The notes under the pieces are model-generated. The model had not been told where the DNA came from and did no database searches. It was given only the letters and a program-made list of their open reading frames with translations. Position numbers and translations under genes: made by a program. Shown here in pieces: positions 6,778 through 13,027 of a stretch of DNA of 17,708 nt (positions are counted from its first letter, which is position 1; the number at the start of each line of letters is the position of its first letter). The stretch spans positions 1 through 17,708 of the forward strand of contig CAJXPH010000027.1 in the NCBI GenBank assembly GCA_913057765.1, written 5' to 3'. The stretch is from an uncultured Campylobacteraceae bacterium (GTDB taxonomy: Bacteria; Campylobacterota; Campylobacteria; Campylobacterales; Arcobacteraceae).

Positions 6778-7059
6778 TTAAGCCTGAGAATAAACTTCTT
6801 TTAAACCACAAGCTTTACATCTATATTCTATATCATTTACACCAGAACAGCCTCCTCCTTTTAAGAGTCTTGCCGTTATAACATCTTGTTTAAATGTAGC
6901 TTTTGTATTTTCATCATAAAAAGTTCGTGTTTTTTCTCCACAAGAAGGGCACTCGCCCTTGTTTAATTTATCAACCCTTGAGTGCTTATTCTTGTAGTAT
7001 AGTAGTACTGAGAAGATTACTATTAAAAAAGTTAATAGTAAAAAAATTATAGTTTGCAT
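6778..7059 (-). CDS. Membrane-anchored zinc-ribbon protein (93 aa)
   Basis: An N-terminal membrane helix (about 4-22) is followed by a basic stretch and a small domain with two Cys knuckles: CPSC (37-40) and CKAC (81-84), plus Cys71 in a GGGCSG loop. The two CxxC pairs should hold one zinc in the cytoplasm, as in zinc-ribbon proteins. The family is not one I can name. The ATG starts 11 bases after the dnaK stop and directly after a strong hairpin, with no Shine-Dalgarno in front, so translation may depend on coupling to dnaK. The position at the end of the heat-shock operon hints at, but does not prove, a link to protein quality control. Confidence 0.75.
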   Translation of the reverse strand: MQTIIFLLLTFLIVIFSVLLYYKNKHSRVDKLNKGECPSCGEKTRTFYDENTKATFKQDVITARLLKGGGCSGVNDIEYRCKACGLKEVYSQA

Positions 7060-7082
7060 GAAGTAGAGTCTTACTCTACTTC
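7060..7082 (-). repeat. 10-bp hairpin between dnaK and the zinc-ribbon gene
   Basis: The arms GAAGTAGAGT (7060-7069) and ACTCTACTTC (7073-7082) pair perfectly around CTT. In the minus-strand RNA the stem contains the last dnaK codons and its stop, and it ends exactly where the next ATG begins. TGCAT flanks the stem on both sides. No U-run follows, so it is more likely an RNA-processing or stability element, or a translational-coupling element, than a full terminator. Confidence 0.65.
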
Positions 7083-8963
7083 TGCATCGATAACATCGTC
7101 ATCTTCTTTTTTTGCTTTTTGATTTGGTTGAGCACCAGCACCTGCTTGGTCTCCACCTTCTTTTTTATACATAGCTTCTGCTAATTTGTGAGATTTTTCA
7201 GTTAAAGATTTAACTTTTTCTTCAATTTGCTCTTTTGTAGCATTTTCATCTTTTAATAATTCTTCTAATTCTGCCGCTGCGTCAACGATAGCTTTAGACT
7301 CTTCTTCAGAAACTGCATCAGGATTTTCTTCTAATGTTTTCTTAGTTGAATGTAAAAGTGCATCTGCTTGATTTCTAACTTCAATCACTTCTTTTTTCTT
7401 AGCATCTGCTTCTTTATTAGCTTCTGCTTCATTTACCATTTTTTCAATTTCTTCATCAGATAATCCAGATGAACCAGAAATAGTAATTTTATTCTCTTTT
7501 CCAGTACCTTTATCTTTTGCAGAAACATTTAAAACACCATTTGCATCAATATCAAATGTTACTTCAATTTGAGGAACACCTCTTGGAGCTGAAGGGATAT
7601 CAGATAATTCGAACATACCTAAAGATTTGTTATCTTTAGCAAATTCTCTTTCACCTTGACCAACGTGAATAGAAACTGCTGGTTGATTATCTTCAGCAGT
7701 TGAGAATACTTGAGATTTTTTAACAGGAATTGTAGTACCTTTTTCAATAAGTTTAGTTAATACTCCACCTAAAGTTTCAATTCCTAGTGATAAAGGAGTA
7801 ACGTCAAGTAATAATACATCTTTAACATCACCTCTTAAAACACCAGCTTGAACAGCAGCACCAGAAGCAACTACTTCATCAGGGTTAACACCTTTATTTA
7901 AATCTTTTCCAAAGAATTCTCTTACAATTTCATTTGCTTTTGGTAATCTAGTAGATCCACCAACCATAATGATTTCTTCAATTTCACCTTTATCTAATCC
8001 TGCATCTTTTAAAGCAACTTTGATATGGTCTAAAGTTTCAGTAATTAAATCTTCAGTCATAGCTTCAAATTTTGCTCTTGTTAATGATTTAACTAAGTGA
8101 ACAGGACCAGCGTTACCCATAGAGATAAATGGTAAATTAATTTCTGTTGATTCTGCAGAAGAAAGTTCTTTCTTAGCATTTTCAGCAGCATCTTTTAATC
8201 TTTGAAGTGCCATTTTGTCATTTTTAACATCAAAACCATTTTCAGCTTCAAACTCTTCTGCTAACCAATCAATAATTGCGTTATCAAAATCATCACCACC
8301 AAGGAATGCATTACCATCAGTTGAAAGTACTTCAAATGTTCCATCACCAATTTCAAGAACAGTAACATCAAATGTACCACCACCTAAATCATATACTAGA
8401 ACTTTTTCTTCACCTTTTTTATCTAAACCATATGCTAAAGAAGCAGCTGTTGGCTCATTGATAATTCTTAAAACATTAAGACCAGCAATAGTACCAGCTT
8501 CTTGAGTTGCTTTTCTTTGTGCATCATTGAAGTATGCAGGAACTGTAATAACTGCATCAGTTACAGGAGCTCCTAAATATTCTTCAGCATCAGTTTTTAA
8601 TTTTCCTAAAATTTTTGCAGAAATTTCTTGAGGAGTATATACTTTATCTCCAATTTCAACAGCAGCAGCACCACTTCTATCAACGATTTTATATCCAACT
8701 TTATGTTGTGCTTCTTGAGCATTTTTTTCGTCCATCATAAGACCCATAATTCTTTTAATAGAATAAATTGTCTTCTCTGGGTTTGTAATAGCTTGTCTTT
8801 TTGCTGGATCACCAACTAAAACTTCACCTTTATCAGTAAATGCTACAATAGAAGGAGTTGTATTTTTACCTTCTTTATTAGGAATAACTTTTGTTTCCCC
8901 ACCTTCATAAACTGCCATACACGAGTTTGTTGTACCTAAATCTATACCAATAACTTTACTCAT
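7071..8963 (-). CDS. dnaK: Chaperone protein DnaK (Hsp70)
   Basis: A full-length 630-residue Hsp70 that binds and folds unfolded proteins in an ATP cycle driven by DnaJ and GrpE. The nucleotide-binding domain (1 to about 380) has the phosphate-1 motif GIDLGTTNSCMAVYEGG, the phosphate-2 segment VYDLGGGTFDV and the adenosine motif IMVGGSTRLPK. The linker is VLLLDVTPLSLGIETLGG, followed by the substrate-binding beta domain and helical lid. It ends in an acidic tail (DDDVIDAEVE). AAGGA precedes the ATG. It lies 86 bases after grpE; this gap has no obvious promoter. dnaJ is not in the window. Confidence 0.98.
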   Translation of the reverse strand: MSKVIGIDLGTTNSCMAVYEGGETKVIPNKEGKNTTPSIVAFTDKGEVLVGDPAKRQAITNPEKTIYSIKRIMGLMMDEKNAQEAQHKVGYKIVDRSGAAAVEIGDKVYTPQEISAKILGKLKTDAEEYLGAPVTDAVITVPAYFNDAQRKATQEAGTIAGLNVLRIINEPTAASLAYGLDKKGEEKVLVYDLGGGTFDVTVLEIGDGTFEVLSTDGNAFLGGDDFDNAIIDWLAEEFEAENGFDVKNDKMALQRLKDAAENAKKELSSAESTEINLPFISMGNAGPVHLVKSLTRAKFEAMTEDLITETLDHIKVALKDAGLDKGEIEEIIMVGGSTRLPKANEIVREFFGKDLNKGVNPDEVVASGAAVQAGVLRGDVKDVLLLDVTPLSLGIETLGGVLTKLIEKGTTIPVKKSQVFSTAEDNQPAVSIHVGQGEREFAKDNKSLGMFELSDIPSAPRGVPQIEVTFDIDANGVLNVSAKDKGTGKENKITISGSSGLSDEEIEKMVNEAEANKEADAKKKEVIEVRNQADALLHSTKKTLEENPDAVSEEESKAIVDAAAELEELLKDENATKEQIEEKVKSLTEKSHKLAEAMYKKEGGDQAGAGAQPNQKAKKEDDDVIDAEVE

Positions 8964-9049
8964 TTAATTATCCTTATTAATTCTTTTTATTATTTTTAAT
9001 TTTAATTTAATAGTTTTTTGACATTACGGTCAAATTATTTTTGTTTAAA

Positions 9050-9649
9050 TTAGTTAGCGATACTAACCATAGAAGGTCTTAATAACCTATCTTTAAACAT
9101 GTAACCTTTTTGCATAACCAATACAATTTCACCAGTATTTTTATCTTTTGAATCAACTTGCATAATTGCATTGTGGAAGTTTGGATCAAACTCACCATCA
9201 GTTTCTACAATAGAAATATCATGTTTTTCAAAAGCTGTGTAGAAGTTTTTAATTGTTAATTCAACACCTTCTTTTAATTTAGATAATAACTCTTCTGCAG
9301 GTAAATCTGCTGCCGCTTCTTCTGCTGCAAGTGCCATTTCTAAAGTATCAATTGGAGATATCAAATCTTTTGCAAACTTTTCAGATGCATAATCAATTGC
9401 TTGATATTTTTCTTTTTCTAATCTTTTTTTGATATTCTCAAAATCTGCGTGAACTCTAAAATATTTATCTTCAGCTTCTTTTACTTGTGCCTCTAGTTGT
9501 GCAATCTTTTCTTCTGCACTTAACTCTTTTGATGCGTTCGCATCCTCTACAGTTGATTCTTCTTCTACTAGAACTTCCGTTGTAGTTTCATCTTGAACTT
9601 CTTCATTCTGATCTACTTCTTCATTTAATTCTTCTTGTTTTTCACTCAA
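9050..9649 (-). CDS. grpE: Nucleotide exchange factor GrpE (TTG start)
   Basis: Releases ADP from DnaK as a homodimer. The 199-residue form starts at TTG 9649, which has GGAGA six bases upstream; the protein then begins MSEKQEEL, as in the Campylobacter GrpE. The in-frame ATG at 9715 would add 22 residues, overlap the hrcA coding region and lack a Shine-Dalgarno, so it is rejected. After an acidic, low-complexity N-terminus comes a long coiled coil (about 50-115; FRVHADFENIKKRLEKEK) and the C-terminal beta domain with the family motif VMQKGYMFKDRLLRPSMVSIAN. The TTG lies 10 bases after the hrcA TAG, and that TAG overlaps the Shine-Dalgarno, so translation is probably coupled to hrcA. Confidence 0.93.
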   Translation of the reverse strand: MSEKQEELNEEVDQNEEVQDETTTEVLVEEESTVEDANASKELSAEEKIAQLEAQVKEAEDKYFRVHADFENIKKRLEKEKYQAIDYASEKFAKDLISPIDTLEMALAAEEAAADLPAEELLSKLKEGVELTIKNFYTAFEKHDISIVETDGEFDPNFHNAIMQVDSKDKNTGEIVLVMQKGYMFKDRLLRPSMVSIAN

Positions 9650-9659
9650 AGTAATTCTC

Positions 9660-10451
9660 CTAAAACATACTAATTTTGTTATAAAAATATTCGTAATCTT
9701 TTGATAGCTCACCAACTACTAACATTTTAGTCTCTTTATTGTCAACTTTACAGTTATGACAGACACCAATGTAGCCTTCAGGAACAATATTATCAAAATA
9801 TAAACCTTCTTCAATTGAGTCTAAAATTTTTCCTTTTAAAAATGAAGTTATACTATCTTCATTAAAGTTGTATCTAAGTGCTAAAGAGAAAAACTCTTTA
9901 GTATTGTAAATATGAAAATCTTTATTTTCTAAATGTTGACTAACTTTTTCGTAAATTTCATAAGCACCAACTTGTTTAGAGATATTTACAATATGCACTA
10001 ACTCTAAACCAATCATATCACTTAAAAATCTATGTAATGCATCTGTAAATTTTACAGTAATTGCAAAAGTTGTAAACTCTAATATCATATATCTATTTTC
10101 TACATTTAAAATATCTTTCAATGTATCAGACTTTTGGTCTTGAATAAATACAGAAACGCCAATTTCTTTAGCAAAATAAGCAATTGCTTTTTCATCAACA
10201 AATTCAAGTTTAAAATTTAATTTATTTGTCCAATATTGTTTTAAAGCTTCAGTTGTCGGTGTTCTTCCAGAACTTACGTGTTCTTGCGCAAGAAAACCTT
10301 CATCTCCTAACTTTTTAAAGTAACCTCTAATAGTCGCTGGAGAATATGTAATATCATACATAGTCTTTAATTGAGAAGAACCTATTGGTTCTAAATGCTC
10401 AATATAAGCTTTAATAATTGAATGTAATAAAAACTCTTTTTTATCAGTCAT
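9660..10451 (-). CDS. hrcA: Heat-inducible transcription repressor HrcA
   Basis: Represses chaperone genes by binding CIRCE inverted repeats. At 263 residues it is shorter than the roughly 340 of Bacillus HrcA and matches the short Campylobacterota form. The N-terminal winged helix (about 1-68) contains IGSSQLKTMYDITYSPATIR and the wing HVSSGRTPTTEAL, typical of HrcA; the rest is the GAF-like dimerisation part. An unusual CHNC (Cys231, Cys234) is near the C-terminus. The ATG at 10451 has only a weak ribosome-binding site. It is the first gene of hrcA-grpE-dnaK, and two CIRCE-like elements flank its promoter, so it most likely represses its own operon. Confidence 0.95.
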   Translation of the reverse strand: MTDKKEFLLHSIIKAYIEHLEPIGSSQLKTMYDITYSPATIRGYFKKLGDEGFLAQEHVSSGRTPTTEALKQYWTNKLNFKLEFVDEKAIAYFAKEIGVSVFIQDQKSDTLKDILNVENRYMILEFTTFAITVKFTDALHRFLSDMIGLELVHIVNISKQVGAYEIYEKVSQHLENKDFHIYNTKEFFSLALRYNFNEDSITSFLKGKILDSIEEGLYFDNIVPEGYIGVCHNCKVDNKETKMLVVGELSKDYEYFYNKISMF

Positions 10452-10472
10452 TTCATAATCACTTTTTTGTAT

Positions 10473-10499
10473 TTAGCACTTATAATCCTAAACTGCTAA
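10473..10499 (-). promoter_or_regulatory. CIRCE-like HrcA operator, promoter-proximal
   Basis: TTAGCACTT, a 9-base spacer, then AACTGCTAA. Against the consensus TTAGCACTC-N9-GAGTGCTAA the left arm matches 8 of 9 and the right arm 6 of 9. It overlaps the expected transcription start and 5' leader, directly after the -10 box of the hrcA promoter, a classic place for repression. Confidence 0.85.
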
Positions 10500-10503
10500 A
10501 AAT

Positions 10504-10532
10504 ATTATACTATATGAGTCATCAAATGTCAA
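10504..10532 (-). promoter_or_regulatory. Consensus sigma-70 promoter of the hrcA-grpE-dnaK operon
   Basis: On the minus strand TTGACA (10527-10532) and TATAAT (10504-10509) are separated by exactly 17 bases, a full match to the housekeeping consensus. This is notable in a Campylobacterota genome, where -35 boxes are usually poor. The expected start, about seven bases past the -10, falls inside the proximal CIRCE element. Confidence 0.85.
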
Positions 10533-10539
10533 GTTGTTT

Positions 10540-10566
10540 TTAGCAAAAGATATATAAAAGTGCTAA
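10540..10566 (-). promoter_or_regulatory. CIRCE-like HrcA operator, promoter-distal
   Basis: TTAGCAAAA, a 9-base spacer, then AAGTGCTAA on the plus strand. The right arm matches the CIRCE consensus at 8 of 9 positions and the left at 6 of 9. It lies seven bases upstream of the -35 box of the hrcA promoter, and between that promoter and the divergent threonine-aldolase gene, so it could help repress either one. Confidence 0.7.
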
Positions 10567-10640
10567 TTTTGTTTTTTACAGTTTATTTATTTATAACAAA
10601 CTTAGGAATACAATACATCAGAATTTTAAAAGGATTGTAA

Positions 10641-11675
10641 ATGTACGAAAAAATTGACGAACAGTTTGCAAGTGATAACTATTCACAAATTTGTCCTGAA
10701 GTATTAGAAAAGATTATTGAATTAAATCAAAATAATGCACAAGCATATGGGAATGACTACTATACAAAGTACGCAGCAGATAAGTTAAGAGAACTTTTTG
10801 AAACTGACTGTGAAATATTCTTTGTATTTAATGGAACAGCAGCTAACTCTCTTAGTCTTGCCGCACTATGTAACTCATACCATAGCATTATTTGTAGTGA
10901 CGTAGCTCATATAGAAACAGATGAATGCGGTGCTCCAGAATTTTTTTCAAATGGATCAAAACTATTATTAGCAAAGACAGATGATGGTAAATTAAAACCA
11001 GAAGATATAGTTCACCTTGCAACAAAAAGAGATGATATTCATTATCCAAAACCAAAAGTAGTATCAATAACACAATCAACAGAGTTAGGAACTGTGTATA
11101 GTATTGATGAGTTAAAAGCAATAAAAGAAGTTGCTAATAAACACAACTTACTTATTCAAATGGATGGAGCAAGATTTGCAAATGCAGTTACATCCCTAGG
11201 GTGCACCCCCGCTGAAATCACATGGAAAGTAGGAGTTGATGTTCTATGCTTTTCAGGAACTAAAAATGGAATGGCAATGGGAGAAGTTGTCATATTCTTT
11301 GATAGGAAACTAGCTGTAGATTTTGATTACAGATGTAAACAAGCAGGTCAACTTGCATCAAAAATGAAATTTATTTCAGCACAATGGATTGCATTACTTG
11401 AAAATAACTTATGGAAAAGAAATGCAACACATGCAAATGATATGGCAAAATATTTTGAAAAACAGATTTCTTCTATAAAAGATATTAAAATTAAATTCCC
11501 AGTTGAGTCAAATAGTGTGTTTATTGAAGCACCTATAAAAAATTTAGAAGAAATAAAAAATAAAGATTGGATTTTCTATAGCTTTATTGGAGCAGGAGGA
11601 GCAAGATTTGTTTTTTCTTGGAATTCTACAAAAGAAAGAATTGACCAATTAATCCTTGATTTAAAAACTATTTGA
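10641..11675 (+). CDS. Threonine aldolase family PLP enzyme
   Basis: A 344-residue fold-type-I enzyme of the low-specificity L-threonine aldolase (LtaE/GLY1) group, which splits threonine or allo-threonine into glycine and acetaldehyde. Family features are FASDNYSQICPEV at the start, the phosphate-binding NGTAANSLSL (64-73), His90 in SDVAHIETDE (the PLP-stacking His), the PLP-contacting Asp175 and Arg178 in MDGARFANA, and the Schiff-base Lys208 in FSGTKNGMAMGE. Other beta-eliminating lyases share this fold, so the exact substrate is not certain. AAAAGGA precedes the ATG. It is divergent from hrcA and followed by a strong hairpin, so it is probably a single-gene unit. Confidence 0.9.
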   Translation: MYEKIDEQFASDNYSQICPEVLEKIIELNQNNAQAYGNDYYTKYAADKLRELFETDCEIFFVFNGTAANSLSLAALCNSYHSIICSDVAHIETDECGAPEFFSNGSKLLLAKTDDGKLKPEDIVHLATKRDDIHYPKPKVVSITQSTELGTVYSIDELKAIKEVANKHNLLIQMDGARFANAVTSLGCTPAEITWKVGVDVLCFSGTKNGMAMGEVVIFFDRKLAVDFDYRCKQAGQLASKMKFISAQWIALLENNLWKRNATHANDMAKYFEKQISSIKDIKIKFPVESNSVFIEAPIKNLEEIKNKDWIFYSFIGAGGARFVFSWNSTKERIDQLILDLKTI

Positions 11676-11695
11676 TCTTCATCATAACTACCGTT

Positions 11696-11733
11696 TATTA
11701 GCTAGTTAGAGAATACTCTGCAACTAGCTAATA
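11696..11733 (+). terminator. Long hairpin after the threonine-aldolase gene
   Basis: TATTAGCTAGTT (11696-11707) pairs perfectly with AACTAGCTAATA (11722-11733). Inside the loop AGAG and CTCT add four more pairs around AATA, separated from the main stem by a two-base bulge. There is no U-run after it, so it may need Rho or act as a 3'-end stabiliser; it is the likely end of the upstream transcript. Confidence 0.55.
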
Positions 11734-11827
11734 ATACTAAATTAAACTTATCCTAATAAAGTAGGCTAGTCAAACTAATAAGTGTTTTTAAGTTTTAATA
11801 AATTTTTTATATGTTAAATTGTCACAT

Positions 11828-11915
11828 AAATTGCAATTTACATGTAATTTACATGTCATTTTATAAAACTAATATAATATACTTACTTATATTGTAATTG
11901 ATATATGTTACAATA
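11828..11915 (+). promoter_or_regulatory. Repeat-rich regulatory region upstream of the TAXI receptor gene
   Basis: The 296-base gap before the receptor gene is dense in symmetric sites. In order: palindrome AAATTGCAATTT (11828-11839); tandem direct repeat AATTTACATGT at 11835-11845 and 11846-11856, an exact 11-base period; palindrome TTTTATAAAA (11859-11868); a TATAAT at 11873-11878 that may be the -10 box; and TATTGTAA-N10-TTACAATA (11890-11915). Face-of-helix direct repeats about 40-60 bases before a likely start fit an OmpR-family activator; the last dyad would lie just past the start. No regulator is proven. A gene for an OmpR-type regulator lies downstream at 15203-15925. Confidence 0.5.
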
Positions 11916-11971
11916 AATTGTATTATTTTAGATTTATCTAAATTAAACTTAACCAACTTCAAGGAGAAAAT

Positions 11972-12916
11972 ATGAAAAAAATCGCTAGCGCTGCTTTAAT
12001 TACAGCATTAACTATCCCAGCATTTGCTGCTGAGTTCATTACAATCGGAACAGGAAGTGTAACAGGAACTTACTACCCAACAGGTGGTGCAGTTTGTAGA
12101 CTTGTAAATAAATACAAGAAAGAGACTAAGATTAGATGTTCTGTTGAATCTACAGGTGGGTCAGAATACAACATAAACACTATTAAAAATGGTGAATTAG
12201 ATTTTGGTATTGCTCAATCTGATGTTGTATATAACATGTCTAAAGGATTAAAGAAATATGAAGGAAAAGCTGTTAAGAAATTAAGATCTGTAATGGCTAT
12301 TTATCCAGAATTATTTACTTTAGTTACAAGAAAAGAAGCTGGAATCAAAGCTATCAAAGATATTAAAGGTAAAAGAATCAATGTTGGAAACCCGGGAAGT
12401 GGACATGCATCTACTGCCGCAACATTATTCCCTTATTTAAACATGTCTAAAAAAGACTTAGGTTTTGCAGGTGTTCTTAAAGCTGGAGAATCTCCAGATG
12501 CATTAAGAGATAACAAAGTTGACGGTTATTTCTATATGGTAGGTCATCCAACTGCTAATATTAAAGATGCTTCAAATTCTGTTGATATAACAATTACTCC
12601 AGTTGTTGGTCCAGAAGTTGATAAAATGATTAAGGACAATCCTTACTTTGCAAAAGCAGATGTTCCTGCAGGACTATACAAAGGTATAGATACTCCAGTT
12701 CCAACATTTGGTGTTAAAGCTGTATTAGTAACAAGTACTGATGTAAGTGATAAAGCTGTTTATACTTTAGTTAAAGCTATTTTAGAAAACTTTGACGCAT
12801 TTAAAAAGTTACACCCAGCATATGCAAACATTACTAAAGAATCATTACTTGATGGTTTAAGTGCTCCTCAACATGAGGGTGCAAAAAAATACTTTAAAGA
12901 GGCTGGATTATTATAA
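11972..12916 (+). CDS. TAXI-family TRAP transporter solute receptor
   Basis: A 314-residue periplasmic binding protein that captures a small organic anion and passes it to the membrane permease. It has a signal peptide (about 1-20, cleaved after AFAA), then the TAXI start EFITIGTGSVTGTYYPTGGAVC, the STGGSEYNI segment, the receptor core GKRINVGNPGSGHASTA, and a two-lobe fold ending in EAGLL. The ligand of TAXI receptors is usually unknown; glutamate-like compounds have been shown or proposed for a few. AAGGAG gives a strong start. The fused permease gene follows after a 111-base gap with an attenuator-like hairpin, as is common where the receptor is made in excess. Confidence 0.93.
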   Translation: MKKIASAALITALTIPAFAAEFITIGTGSVTGTYYPTGGAVCRLVNKYKKETKIRCSVESTGGSEYNINTIKNGELDFGIAQSDVVYNMSKGLKKYEGKAVKKLRSVMAIYPELFTLVTRKEAGIKAIKDIKGKRINVGNPGSGHASTAATLFPYLNMSKKDLGFAGVLKAGESPDALRDNKVDGYFYMVGHPTANIKDASNSVDITITPVVGPEVDKMIKDNPYFAKADVPAGLYKGIDTPVPTFGVKAVLVTSTDVSDKAVYTLVKAILENFDAFKKLHPAYANITKESLLDGLSAPQHEGAKKYFKEAGLL

Positions 12917-12924
12917 TCCAAAAA

Positions 12925-12960
12925 ATTTCAAAGGCATAATGCCTTTGAAATATTTTATTA
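12925..12960 (+). terminator. Intercistronic hairpin between TRAP receptor and permease
   Basis: ATTTCAAAGGCA (12925-12936) and TGCCTTTGAAAT (12940-12951) form a perfect 12-bp stem with a TAA loop, followed by a T-rich stretch. It can act as a partial terminator or 3'-stabiliser that keeps receptor mRNA above permease mRNA. No clear promoter lies between it and the permease start. Confidence 0.75.
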
Positions 12961-13027
12961 TGTGTCACTTATAAAAATTACTAAATAATACATAATAAAA
13001 TGAATTAATCATTTTAAGGAACCTAGA

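Noticed and set aside
8215..8505. Open frame on the plus strand opposite dnaK
   Set aside because: Shadow of dnaK; Ser/Pro-rich composition results from reading the conserved Hsp70 gene in reverse.
9650..9715. ATG 9715 as the start of grpE
   Set aside because: Overlaps the hrcA coding region, lacks a Shine-Dalgarno, and the extra residues do not fit GrpE; TTG 9649 has GGAGA.
10575..10614. Promoter of the threonine-aldolase gene (TTTACA and TACAAT)
   Set aside because: The two boxes are too far apart (28 bases) to form one promoter; no better pair is seen.
10888..11121. Open frame on the minus strand opposite the threonine-aldolase gene
   Set aside because: Leu/Ile-rich antisense frame without a ribosome-binding site, inside a well-supported gene.
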